This document shows, piece after piece, positions 31,084 to 40,970 of a stretch of 64,000 bases of DNA. Each line of letters begins with the position of its first letter. The stretch's first letter is position 1. Source of the stretch: Clostridium rectalis (GTDB lineage: Bacteria; Bacillota; Clostridia; Clostridiales; Clostridiaceae); the NCBI RefSeq assembly GCF_900626095.1, contig NZ_UYZZ01000004.1:124001-188000 (forward strand), given 5' to 3'. The notes under the pieces are model-generated. The model did no database searches, was not told the origin of the DNA, and saw only the letters and a program-made list of their open reading frames with translations. The position numbers and the translations under genes were made by a program.

Positions 31084-31524
31084 TTAAGCTTTTTCCTCTT
31101 TTGATATAATGTACAAATTACCATTTTCATTTTTAACAGTGAATGTAATTGGTACATCATAAGATCCTCCTATAGTGTTATTTTGTGAATCATTTATTTC
31201 AACGGTATAAATCATTTTCACAAAAATTAAATTGTTTTTCTTATGTTGTAATTTTTCTTTTAGATTAAAATTTATTTTGAAAGGTTTATTGTATTTTGGA
31301 TTATTTAGCCCATAGACAGTATATATATTTGTATGTTTAAATACATTTTCTGAAACATGTTTAGACAATTCATCATAATATCCTTTATCAGTTAAAAATG
31401 TTTCTTTTACTATATTATAAATATCAATTTTTTCATTGTTTTTACCATGATACATAAAAAGTGAAATTAAAGCAATTGATGCAATGAGTATGGCTATAAT
31501 TATTTTTTTCTTTATAATGATCAT
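31084..31524 (-). CDS. Membrane-anchored or secreted protein, unknown function
   Basis: 146 aa. An N-terminal helix (about residues 6-25, KKKIIIAILIASIALISLF) acts as signal or anchor; the rest is polar and predicted outside the cell. The C-terminal half looks beta-rich (VKMIYTVEINDSQN..., VPITFTVKNENG...). No lipobox Cys and no family that I recognise. An AAGGGGGATGATC ribosome site precedes the start. It is the only intact gene in the left part of the island, between two IS3 remnants, so it may be cargo. Confidence 0.6.
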   Translation of the reverse strand: MIIIKKKIIIAILIASIALISLFMYHGKNNEKIDIYNIVKETFLTDKGYYDELSKHVSENVFKHTNIYTVYGLNNPKYNKPFKINFNLKEKLQHKKNNLIFVKMIYTVEINDSQNNTIGGSYDVPITFTVKNENGNLYIISKEEKA

Positions 31525-31981
31525 CCCCCTTGTATAATTTGATTATAGATGTCTAAAAATCGGTTTTTTTACTGATTTTTAATAGATTTATAAGTTTATA
31601 CTTAGTTATTAAATTAGTGTTATCTCTTTTTGTACTTCCTTATCATTTAACAGGTATATTTATAAAAGTTATTCCTTCTACATTAACTGGATTTACTGAA
31701 TTATTTAAAATTAGTATACTAAATAGCACCAGTGTTAATATTAATGATATATACCTTATATGTTATAAATTTAAAAATTTAGTACATTATTTCATATAAT
31801 CATTATATCAAAAATAAAGAAATATTTAAATTAGATATCTAATTTAAATAATAAAAACGAGAACATATGTTATTTATAATTATAGAAAAAAGTGTTAACC
31901 TTAATAATAGTAGGTTATATAATTGAGCTCCTGAGATAAAGTATAAAGAATATATAATAATTTTTAAAGGGGATGTATGTA
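31525..31981. other. AT-rich gap without a supported gene
   Basis: No coding frame with a ribosome site or recognisable content is seen. A 60-codon frame at 31617-31799 is hydrophobic and lacks a ribosome site. Near 31945-31955 there is a TATAAT-like stretch before the small ORF at 31982. Confidence 0.4.
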
Positions 31982-32229
31982 GTGGCAAATATTGAAACAG
32001 TATTAGAAAATGATGATAAGATAATAACTACTCAAAAACATTAAAGTTTAATATTAAAAAACAAATCAAGCTAAAACACATTAAACTTAATATTTTAGCT
32101 TGCAAAACAAATATTAATATTGTTACATTAATAATATTAATATACTCACCATTTTCTAAGATTAGGTTATCAAATTTTATTAAAATTTGTAAAACGCTGA
32201 AAATAAAGATTTCAGACATAGTTCAATGA
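31982..32229 (+). pseudogene. Frameshifted small ORF, unknown
   Basis: After AAAGGGGATG, a GTG opens a 20-codon frame MANIETVLENDDKIITTQKH that ends at 32044. A different frame then stays open, without a start, from just after this stop to TGA 32227-32229 (begins KFNIKKQIKLKH). One indel near 32041 would join them into a protein of about 80 residues with a hydrophobic middle and basic ends. I do not recognise the family. Either a decayed gene or a genuine 20-aa ORF followed by noise. Confidence 0.35.
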
Positions 32230-32370
32230 CATCCATTTTGATATCCCATTTAATTACAATGTTTTATATCATATTAGTAAGTAAGATTACAAGCTCAATT
32301 CGGAAGAAATTCTTCTGTGTTTGATACCTGTAATCTTTTTTGTTTAGATATTAAATCATCAGCCATGTAT
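32230..32370 (-). repeat. Second copy of IS3 OrfB fragment
   Basis: Nearly identical to 30557-30696 (one extra T in a T-run and a few substitutions), same orientation. The two 140-bp copies are direct repeats flanking 1.5 kb. Confidence 0.85.
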
Positions 32371-32418
32371 ACAAAAGAAAATAAATTTTTAAAAAAAGAT
32401 TATCAAAAAATATAGTAA

Positions 32419-32446
32419 TAAAGTCATCAGAAATGATGGCTTTATT
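32419..32446 (+). terminator. Hairpin upstream of decayed Bce locus
   Basis: AAAGTCATCA, GAAA loop, TGATGGCTTT (10 bp with one G-T pair), followed by ATT. Likely remnant terminator. Confidence 0.55.
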
Positions 32447-32589
32447 GTATATGAGTTAAAAGTAAGTGTAAAAAATTAATGCATCTAATGCCACTATTTT
32501 TTAAGTATGCAAGATAAAAGTGTCTATTTATCATATTGAATAGATACCTAGTGGTATAATATGCATATATTATAGATAAAATATTTTAA

Positions 32590-33268
32590 ATGGAGATTAG
32601 AAAAATATTTAAGATAATGGTATTAGAGGATAATGAATTAATAAGAAATGAGATTTATAATTTATTAAATAAATCTGGGTATGAGGCAATAAAAATAATG
32701 GATTTTAAGGAGGTAGCAAAGGAAGTAAAAGACCATAGTCCAGATTTAATATTACTAGATGTTAATTTGCCTAAGGATGATGGATTTAAGATATGTACAA
32801 AGATAAGGACATTTTCAAAGGTGCCAATAATAATAGTAACAAATAGAAATACAAATATTGACGAGTTAATGGGAATAAGGTTAGGAGCGGACGATTTTAT
32901 AACAAAGCCTTATAATACTCAAATTCTTTTAGCTAGAATAGATTCTATTTTAAAAAGGGCATATCCTACTGAAAATAAAGCAGAGTGTTTACAGCATAAT
33001 AAAATTATTTTAAATATGGTGAAAAGTATAATAGAATAATAAGTCTGTAGACCTTAATAAAAATGAATTGAAAATTTTATATTATCTATTAAAAAATAAT
33101 AGGAAAATAGTATCAAGAGTAGATATTTTAGAATATTTATGGGACAATACACTTTTTGTAAACGATAATACACTTACTGTAATTATAACTAGAATAAGAG
33201 CTAAAATAGAGGAATTAGGAATAAAAGATTATATTAAAACAAAAAGAGGACAAGGGTATATGGTATGA
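32590..33268 (+). pseudogene. Bce-type response regulator, frameshifted
   Basis: The first frame (32590-33039) encodes a receiver domain: VLEDNEL, phospho-acceptor in LILLDVNLP, switch Lys in FITKPY. It stops early. The second frame (33068-33268) encodes the OmpR-type winged helix (NELKILYYLLKNN, DNTLTVIITRIRAKIEE, KTKRGQGYMV). The junction near 33030-33048 needs a single-base correction to restore one protein of ~226 aa. The protein strongly resembles the intact regulator at 58492-59178. The gene is probably inactive. Confidence 0.85.
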
Positions 33269-33549
33269 GTGTAAGGGAGTATTTAAAAAATAAAACAGGT
33301 GGAATTTTAAGTAATGAAATAAGAAGGGTATTTGATAAAAGATTTACAGGAAATAAAGGGAGATTAAATAATAAATCCACAGGTATAGGGTTATATTTAT
33401 TCAAGAATCTATGTGATAAATTAGGTATATTAATAAATATAGTATCAAAAAAGATGAATACACAAAGGTTAAGATTGTTATTCCAAAAGGCAGGTTTTGT
33501 AAATTTTAATGAAGAAAGTTATTATTACGATATTGTAACCTTATTTTAA
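33265..33549 (+). pseudogene. Bce-type sensor kinase, collapsed by internal deletion
   Basis: The first ~11 codons (MSVREYLKNK) match the start of a BceS-type kinase. The sequence then jumps directly to the C-terminal ATPase part, RVFDKRFTGNKGR and the G2 box STGIGLYLFKN. The membrane helices, His box and N box are gone. Near 33450 a frameshift separates this from the true C-terminal end KDEYTKVKIVIPKGRF. Compare the intact kinase at 59200-60249. Not functional. Confidence 0.8.
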
Positions 33550-33571
33550 TATTAAATGAAATCTAAGTAAG

Positions 33572-33643
33572 AGAAAAGAATTTTTTAATCAGGTATTAGA
33601 TGTAGTTGCATTATTAGGTGGTGACGTAAGAGATGTATATTAA
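33572..33643 (+). pseudogene. C-terminal remnant of a Bce-type ABC ATPase
   Basis: The frame ends RKEFFNQVLDVVALLGG then DVRDVY and stop, matching the C-terminal end of the ATPase at 60369-61139 (FFKEIMDSLSLLGS). All nucleotide-binding motifs are missing. It overlaps the start of the permease pseudogene, as expected for the original operon. Confidence 0.65.
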
Positions 33644-35710
33644 GTTATGGCTAAATAATGCAAAAAAATCTATTAAAGATTACCTAATATATTTTATAAC
33701 TATGTGTGAAAGTCTATTTTATGCCTTTACATCTTTATCAAGCTCAAACTGCAATCTAATCACAGAAGATTCTTATAATTTTCAGTTTTTAAAACTATAT
33801 TAAAATATTCAACCTATGTAATTACAGCTTTTCTATCCTTATTAGTTGCATATGTTAGCAAGTATATGATTAGAAGAAGACAAAAGGAATTTGCCACATA
33901 TATATTACTTGGTATGGAACAAATGTATATAGCAATTATGTTTTTTATAGAGATGGTTTTTATAGGAATCTTGGCTATAATATGTGGCATATTTATTGGA
34001 GTACTTTTTTCCCAAGTTGTCATAGCCATGGTTTATATAAGCGTTAACCAAAAGATTATATTTTCTTTTAATTTTTATTTGGATACGGTTATTCAGACAT
34101 TTATTTTTTTTATAGGCATGTTTTTTATAGTTGGAATTTTTAATATGAAAGTTTTAAACAAATTAAAATTAATAGATATGATAAATAATAGTAAAATAAG
34201 TGAATTTAAGTTTAAAAGAAGTAAAAACCTTCATTTAATGGTATTTATTTTATCAATAATATCCTATGGTATTTTTGCTTATTCTACTAAATTTATATTG
34301 GATGTAAAAAAATCAACAAATTATAGTAATTATACAGCTAATAGTATAAGGATGATTATGGCAGAGGGAGTTTGCATAATATCCTTTGTAATAGCTACTT
34401 ATGCATTATTTTATTCTATATCTTATATTCTTATAAGAATAAAGGAAAGAAGTATAAATTTTAAATATGAAGGAACTAATCTTTTTTTATTAGGTACAAT
34501 ATTATCTAAACTAAGGACAACGCCAATGCTTATGGCAACTGTATCCATAGCATTTTTAGGTTCAGCAATAAGTATTATACTTACATTATTAATGTCCCAG
34601 TGGTCTTTAGGATATTTAGATTATAGAATACCTTTTGATATAGAATTAAGAAGTGGTAGCTACTCTTATAGGGTAGATAAATTTAGTAATAAAATAGGGG
34701 ATATGGCCAATTATAATTATTCGGAAATTATAAATCATTTGAAAGGTATAGGGGTAGAATTAAAGGAATATGAAGAAGTAGAAAAATATTTTGAAAAGGA
34801 GGAGGATTTTCAAAAAAAGAATGTAAAGTCTACTGCTCCATTTATTATAAGTTTAAGTGATTTTAATAAATTAAGAAGTATGAAAGGCTATAATAAAATT
34901 AGTTTAAAAGATAATGAGTACACAGTGCAATGGGATAAAATCACTGATAAGTCTGAGATAGAAAAATTTATAAAGGAAAACAAAAGCATAAATATATTAG
35001 GAAATAATTTAAAATTAAGTAAAAACCCATACTATAAAGAATCATTAGGGGAAGCTATTTATAATTATCCTGTAACAAATATTATTATACTTAAAGATAT
35101 AATATGTAAAGAGCTTAAATTAGTAGAGGTAGATTTATTTATTACAACTAAAAATCATATGAATTATAAGGATGCTTTTGAATTTGAGACCAAATATATC
35201 CCTACATGGTTTGAAAAAAATAATAAAGATCTTTTAAAAAAATATAAAAGTGTGGGTAAGTTCATTGATGGAAGAATTAAATCAGCGGAAACCTCTGAAA
35301 TATTAAATATTAGTTTAGCTATGAGAATATTAGGATTATTTCTAGGGGCGGTTTTACTTATGATAAGCTTGACAGTACTTGCACTGCAGCAGCTTATAGA
35401 CTCTATAGAGCATAAAGATAGGTTTAATGTTTTAAAAAAACTTGGAATAGAAGAAAGTGAAATTAATAAAATAGTGTTAAAACAAATAGGTATATATTTT
35501 ACAATTCCTATAGTAATAGGAACAATAGCTTTTGTAATTTTTATATATAATTATTATATAATTTATGAAGAGCTTATAAAAGTTTTTATAGGAGAAAGTA
35601 TGTTTGTAGTAAATATGAGTATAGGTATATTTCTTATGATTATGCTTTATGTAAGTTATTTTCTTGCAACTTACTATACATTTAAAAGAAATATAAAAGT
35701 AGATAGATAA
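33633..35710 (+). pseudogene. Bce-type ABC permease, frameshifted near the start
   Basis: ATG 33633 opens MYIKLWLNNAKKSIKDYLIYF, a typical BceB N-terminus, but this frame stops at about 33803. A shift near 33795 continues into the long frame to 35710, which encodes FtsX-type helices (RRRQKEFATYILLGM), a ~220-residue extracytoplasmic domain (DIELRSGSYSY...) and four final helices. Total length would be ~690 aa. If translation restarted at ATG 33866 a 614-aa protein missing the first helices could be made, but its ATPase partner is gone from this locus. Confidence 0.8.
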
Positions 35711-35745
35711 AAGAAAAATTATTTTAAGTAATATATATAAATTTT

Positions 35746-35783
35746 AAAAAGTCCTTCAGTGTTTTATGCACTTCAGGGCTTTT
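35746..35783 (+). terminator. Terminator after decayed Bce locus
   Basis: AAAAGTCCTTCAGTG pairs with CACTTCAGGGCTTTT (12 of 14 pairs), short T-run after. Confidence 0.6.
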
Positions 35784-36089
35784 GTTTATTTATGGGCGTA
35801 GTATAAGTAAAAATTTAGGGGTTTAAATTTTAAATTAGTCTTTTTAGTATACATTCTATATTTTTATTTCAGGACTAACATCTGTAATACTTTTATCTTC
35901 TTTAGGTAGGAGATAATAGCTCACAGGATTTGGGGGGAAGTGATAAATTAATAAATAATTCTATAAATGGTTGTAATTACAATAATATAATTGAATTGGC
36001 TTTAAATAAGAGGTAATATTGTATTATAAGGGATTTATTGGAGGGAAAAGTGCTTGGGCACTAAGTAAAATGAAATAAGGGGGATTAAT
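35784..36089 (+). promoter_or_regulatory. Upstream region of hsdR with probable promoter
   Basis: TTGAAT (35991-35996), 17 bp, TAATAT (36014-36019) precedes hsdR. The segment 35860-35937 resembles 43001-43073 in front of the recombinase gene. A GGAGG-GTG-CTT-GGG-CAC-TAA mini-frame occurs at about 36040-36065, significance unknown. No larger gene is seen. Confidence 0.5.
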
Positions 36090-39000
36090 ATGTCTAATTT
36101 TACTTTTTTAGAAAATAAATGGCCAGTATTAGCAAAACTAGGCGTACAAGCAGAAAATTATCTTCACATAGATGATAATGCTTCCATGTTAAAAATGCGT
36201 ATGTTTGGTGAGAAAATAATAGATTATATTTTATCAGATTTAAATATAGAAGTATCAGAATTTTCAACTCAGGATGATAAAATTAAAATTTTAAGGACAA
36301 GAAAAATAAATCAGGCCATACCAAACTTATTTGATTTGGTAAGGCGCTATGGGAATAAAGCCAATCATGAAGGTTATGAAAATAAAAAGCATGCTTTAGA
36401 CTGTTTAGTTTCTATGTACAAGGTAGCTGCATGGTTTTATATTAAGGTAACAAAAGATTTATCAATTAAACCATTAACATATAAAATACCTAAAAAAAAT
36501 ACTTTTAAATCACCTTTATATAATATTGAGCAGTATATAAAAGAAAAAGAAGAAATAAAACAGGAGCATTTTAAAGAATTAAATAAAGTTAGAGAAGAAG
36601 CAAAAACAGCAGTTATTACAAAAGAGGATAAAATCATAGAAAAAGAAGTTGAAGAAAGTTTAGATCTTGATGAAGCAAAAACTAGAAAGAAACTTATAGA
36701 TATAAAGCTAAAAGAAGCAGGGTGGGATGTTTTTAATAGTCAGTTAGTAAGGGAAGAGTTTCCTTTAGAAAACCATAAAGAACAGGGGAAAAAAGGTCGT
36801 GTTGATTATGTATTATTTAATAAATTAGGAAAGATAGTTGCAGTGGTGGAAGCTAAGAAGTCTTCCGTTGATCCTATTATAGGTCGGCAGCAATGTGTAG
36901 AATATGCAAATACCATTGAAAGAGACTATAAAATAAGACCTATAGTGTTTTATACAAATGGTTACGAAATCTATATGTGGGATGATTTATATAGTGAGCC
37001 AAGACAAATATGGGGTTTTTATACTCTAGAAGATTTAGAGGAGTTATTTTTTAAGCATAAGTATATGAAAGATTTAAATAAGGTTAAGATAGATAGTAAT
37101 ATTGCAGGTAGACCATATCAAATACAAGGGATTAAAAGAGTATATGAGAAATATTCTAAAGGACATAGGAAAGCACTTTTAGTAATGGCTACAGGTACAG
37201 GAAAAACTAGAACTGTTATAGCATTAGCTAAAGGTATGATGGAAGCAAATTGGGCTAAAAGGGTGCTATTTTTAGCTGATAGGGATGAACTTGTTAGGCA
37301 AGCAAAAGAGGATAAGAATAGTTTTAAAACCTATATGCCAGAACAAATATCCTGTAGGTTTACAGGTAAAAATTCTAATAATAGAGAAGCAACATTATAT
37401 TTTTCTACGTATCAAACTATGATAAACTATTATAGTGATTTTAGTGTGGGATTTTTTGATTTTATTATTTGTGATGAGTCACATAGAAGTATATATAAAA
37501 CCTATAGGGATATATTAGAACATTTTGATTCACGTATCATAGGTCTTACAGCTACACCTGTTGATTTTATAGAAAGAAATACTTTTGATTTATTTGATTG
37601 TGAGCATGAGGATCCAACATTTAATTTTTCAATAGATGAGGCATGGAGTCATATTCCACCATATCTGATTGAACCAAGGGTAATTGATTCTACTACAAAC
37701 TTTTTAAGAAAAGGAATAAAGTATAGTGAAATGACAGAAGAGCAAAGAAGACAGGTGGAAGATGAAGGCTATGATGGTGATGATATTGAGTTTAATAAGG
37801 ATGCCTTAGAAAAAAAGGTATCTAATAGGGATACAAATAAATTCATATTAAAAACATTAATGAAAAATGGCATTAAAGTAGGAGACTATTTAGGCAAGAC
37901 AATTATATTTGCAAAAACTAAAAAACATGCCAATCTAATAGATTCATTATTTAATGAAATGTATCCTGAGTATAAAGGTAAATTGACAGCTGTTATTTAT
38001 TCAGGGATAAAAGATAAGGAAATACTTATAGAAAAATTTAAAGAAGAAGATTTTCCTAGAATAGCTATCTCTGTTGATCTTTTAGATACAGGTATTGATG
38101 TACCTGAAATAGTTAATTTAGTATTTGCAAAGCCTATTTATTCAAAGGTTAAGTTTTGGCAGATGATAGGTAGAGGAACAAGAAGATGTGATAATTTATT
38201 TGGACATGGGATAGATAAAACAGAGTTTGCTATATTTGATTTTTATAAAAACTTTGAGTATTTTGAAATGAATCCAAAGGGTTTTATTCCCAAACCACAA
38301 AAAACATCTATGCAGGTAAGGTTTGAACTTATGTGTAATCTTTTAAAAATATATAAGTCTATGGATAGAGAAGATATATGTAAAGATTTTGTAGAAAAAC
38401 TAAAAGAAGATATAAATAAGTTACCAAAAGATAGTATAGAAATAAAGAAAAATAGAAGAAAAATTGACAATATAAAAAAAGAAGAATATTGGAAGTCTTT
38501 AAGTGATGATTTCATAAAAAAACTAAAATTAGAAATATCACCTTTAATACAGTGGATTGTAGCTAAAGATAGTTTAGATGCTATTTTATTTGATAACTCA
38601 ATTTATAGAATACTTCAAAGTTTTTTGGTAGGGAGTAAAAAGGATTTAGTTAAAGAAATAAATTCTACTATGGCAAAGCTTGCGAGGTTGAAGCTAAATA
38701 TAAATCAGTTTGACTCAAAAAGAGAAATTGTAAAATCTTTATTAAGGCCATGGGGTTGGGACAATCTTAGCTATGAAAAGCTAGAACAAATAAGAATAGA
38801 TTTAAGAGACTTAATGCAATATATTGGAGCTAATGAAGGAACTTTTGTGGTAATGGATATAAAAGATACTGGAGGTGTGGTAAAAGAAATAAGTGCTGGA
38901 TCAGTACTTTATGGAGCTAATATGGAGCCATATGAAAATAGGGTAAGAAAGGCCATAGAAGAAAAATTAAATAATAATATAGTAATCCATAAAATTAGAA

Positions 39001-39398
39001 AGGGAGAAAAGCTTTCTCAAACAGAACTTCATAGTATTTATAAAATATTAGGAGAAGATTTTGTTTATAGTGTAGAGGAACTTTCAAGTAAAACAGATAT
39101 AGATAAAGAAGATATAGTAAGTATTATTAGAAAATTTGTAGGTGTTGATAAAAAAGAGCTAAATAAAAGATTTGAAGAATTTATTCAAAAACATCATCAA
39201 AGAATGAATGCAACTCAGATTAAAACTTTAGAAATAATTAAAAATCGCATTTCTAAAAATAAAGGAATATCCTTTGCAGAATTATTTGCAGAGCCATATA
39301 TATCTTTTAATCCTAATGGTGTAGACGGGATATTTGGGAGAATGGCGGATGATGTTTTTGAATTAATAGCACCGTTTAGAGTAAGGGTTATATCTTAA
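36090..39398 (+). CDS. hsdR: Type I restriction enzyme, R (motor-nuclease) subunit
   Basis: 1102 aa. Residues ~1-120 form a DUF4145-like helical N-terminus. The endonuclease core follows, with Asp239 (GRVDYVLF) and Glu254-x-Lys256 (VVEAKK) of the PD-ExK site. Superfamily-2 helicase motifs: Walker A 366-ATGTGKT-373, DESH at 462-465, LTATP and the C-terminal arginine motif QMIGRGTRR. The C-terminal EcoEI-type domain binds the methylase complex. It translocates and cuts unmodified DNA with HsdM and HsdS. GGGGGA ribosome site. Intact, 20 bp before hsdM. Confidence 0.95.
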   Translation: MSNFTFLENKWPVLAKLGVQAENYLHIDDNASMLKMRMFGEKIIDYILSDLNIEVSEFSTQDDKIKILRTRKINQAIPNLFDLVRRYGNKANHEGYENKKHALDCLVSMYKVAAWFYIKVTKDLSIKPLTYKIPKKNTFKSPLYNIEQYIKEKEEIKQEHFKELNKVREEAKTAVITKEDKIIEKEVEESLDLDEAKTRKKLIDIKLKEAGWDVFNSQLVREEFPLENHKEQGKKGRVDYVLFNKLGKIVAVVEAKKSSVDPIIGRQQCVEYANTIERDYKIRPIVFYTNGYEIYMWDDLYSEPRQIWGFYTLEDLEELFFKHKYMKDLNKVKIDSNIAGRPYQIQGIKRVYEKYSKGHRKALLVMATGTGKTRTVIALAKGMMEANWAKRVLFLADRDELVRQAKEDKNSFKTYMPEQISCRFTGKNSNNREATLYFSTYQTMINYYSDFSVGFFDFIICDESHRSIYKTYRDILEHFDSRIIGLTATPVDFIERNTFDLFDCEHEDPTFNFSIDEAWSHIPPYLIEPRVIDSTTNFLRKGIKYSEMTEEQRRQVEDEGYDGDDIEFNKDALEKKVSNRDTNKFILKTLMKNGIKVGDYLGKTIIFAKTKKHANLIDSLFNEMYPEYKGKLTAVIYSGIKDKEILIEKFKEEDFPRIAISVDLLDTGIDVPEIVNLVFAKPIYSKVKFWQMIGRGTRRCDNLFGHGIDKTEFAIFDFYKNFEYFEMNPKGFIPKPQKTSMQVRFELMCNLLKIYKSMDREDICKDFVEKLKEDINKLPKDSIEIKKNRRKIDNIKKEEYWKSLSDDFIKKLKLEISPLIQWIVAKDSLDAILFDNSIYRILQSFLVGSKKDLVKEINSTMAKLARLKLNINQFDSKREIVKSLLRPWGWDNLSYEKLEQIRIDLRDLMQYIGANEGTFVVMDIKDTGGVVKEISAGSVLYGANMEPYENRVRKAIEEKLNNNIVIHKIRKGEKLSQTELHSIYKILGEDFVYSVEELSSKTDIDKEDIVSIIRKFVGVDKKELNKRFEEFIQKHHQRMNATQIKTLEIIKNRISKNKGISFAELFAEPYISFNPNGVDGIFGRMADDVFELIAPFRVRVIS

Positions 39399-39418
39399 AT
39401 TTAGGAGGAGTCATAATA

Positions 39419-40969
39419 ATGTTAAGTGCAGAAATTAAGAGTAAAATTGATAAACTATGGAATAGCTTTTGGTCAGGGGGAATATCTAACCCTTTGACTG
39501 TTGTAGAACAAATATCCTATTTATTATTTATAAAAAGATTAGATGATATAGATAATTTTAATAAAAGGAAGGCTAATAGACTGGAAAAACCATATAAATC
39601 AATTTTCATGAATTTAACAGAAAAACTAAAAGAAGAGGGAAAAATAGAAGAAGATTTTAATTATGAATTATTAAAATGGAGAGAATTTAAACATTTAGAT
39701 GTATTTGAAATGTTTGATATAGTATCACAAAAAGTTTTTTTGGCTATAAAATCCATGGGTGGGGAAGATTCAAGTTTTACATCTGAAATGAAAGATGCTG
39801 TGTTTATGGTACCAAAGCCATCATTACTTCAAGAATCTGTTAGACTCATAGATGGGATAAATATGGATGATGCAGATACTAAGGGAGATTTATACGAATA
39901 TCTATTATCAAAACTCTCTACATCAGGGGTAAATGGTCAGTTTAGAACTCCAAGACACATAATAAGAATGATGGTTGAACTCATGGATCCTACGAGTGAG
40001 GACAAAATATGTGATCCTGCTTGTGGGACTGCTGGATTCTTAATTAATTCATTAGAGTATATTTTGGAAAAATACACAAATCCAGAGAGTGTATTTATAG
40101 ATGAAGATGGGGTTTTACAAAATAGAATTGGAGATATGCTGACAAAGGATGAATGGGAAAATTTTAAAAGTGAAATGTTTTATGGATTTGATTTTGATCC
40201 ATCCATGGTAAGAATAGCTTCTATGAACCTTATGCTTCATAGTATTGATAATCCAAATATAAGGCAAATGGATACATTATCAAAAATATATGAGGAAGAA
40301 AATAAATATACAATAGTACTTGCAAATCCACCCTTTAAAGGAAGTGTAGATAAAGAAGATATAAATGCTAAATTGGTAAAGGGAGCTAAAACCACTAAGA
40401 CAGAATTATTATTTATGAAACTTATAAATAGAATTTTAGATTTAGGTGGAAGATGTGCAGTAATAGTTCCAGATGGAGTTTTATTCGGATCTACAAAAGC
40501 ACATAAAGAAATAAGAAAAACTTTAGTAGAAGAAAATGCCCTAGAAGGGGTAATATCTATGCCATCAGGGGTGTTTAAACCCTATGCAGGGGTGTCTACA
40601 GCAGTTCTTTTATTTACAAAAGGTGGAGAGACAAATAAAGTATGGTTCTATGATATGGAAAGCGATGGATTCTCTTTAGATGATAAGAGAAATAAGCTTG
40701 ATAAAGATGGAGATATTCCAGATATAATAGAAAAATGGAGAGAGATAAAGAAAGATAAGGGAGTAGAGCCAACTAAAGAAGATAAGTGGTTTTGGGTTGA
40801 AAAAGAAGAGATCGTAGAAAATGGCTATGATTTATCTATAAATAAGTATAAAGAGATAGAATATGAAGAAGTAGTGTATGACGCTCCAAGTGTTATTTTG
40901 GACAGAATTGAATCTTTAGAAAAATCAATTTTAGAAGAAATAGCTATCATAAGGGAAATGGTGAAGTAA
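39419..40969 (+). CDS. hsdM: Type I DNA methylase, M subunit
   Basis: 516 aa N6-adenine methyltransferase. N-terminal HsdM helical domain (IDKLWNSFWSGGISNPLTVVEQISYLLFIKRL region), SAM-binding motif I DPACGTAGFL (Asp199) and catalytic motif IV NPPF (Asn303). QFRTPRHI precedes motif I, as is usual. TTAGGAGGAGT ribosome site. The gene ends 1 bp before hsdS, so translation is coupled. Confidence 0.96.
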   Translation: MLSAEIKSKIDKLWNSFWSGGISNPLTVVEQISYLLFIKRLDDIDNFNKRKANRLEKPYKSIFMNLTEKLKEEGKIEEDFNYELLKWREFKHLDVFEMFDIVSQKVFLAIKSMGGEDSSFTSEMKDAVFMVPKPSLLQESVRLIDGINMDDADTKGDLYEYLLSKLSTSGVNGQFRTPRHIIRMMVELMDPTSEDKICDPACGTAGFLINSLEYILEKYTNPESVFIDEDGVLQNRIGDMLTKDEWENFKSEMFYGFDFDPSMVRIASMNLMLHSIDNPNIRQMDTLSKIYEEENKYTIVLANPPFKGSVDKEDINAKLVKGAKTTKTELLFMKLINRILDLGGRCAVIVPDGVLFGSTKAHKEIRKTLVEENALEGVISMPSGVFKPYAGVSTAVLLFTKGGETNKVWFYDMESDGFSLDDKRNKLDKDGDIPDIIEKWREIKKDKGVEPTKEDKWFWVEKEEIVENGYDLSINKYKEIEYEEVVYDAPSVILDRIESLEKSILEEIAIIREMVK

Positions 40970-40970
40970 A

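Noticed and set aside
33866-35710. Intact permease of 614 aa
   Set aside because: The real N-terminus starts at 33633 in another frame; the partner ATPase is deleted. Treated as a pseudogene.
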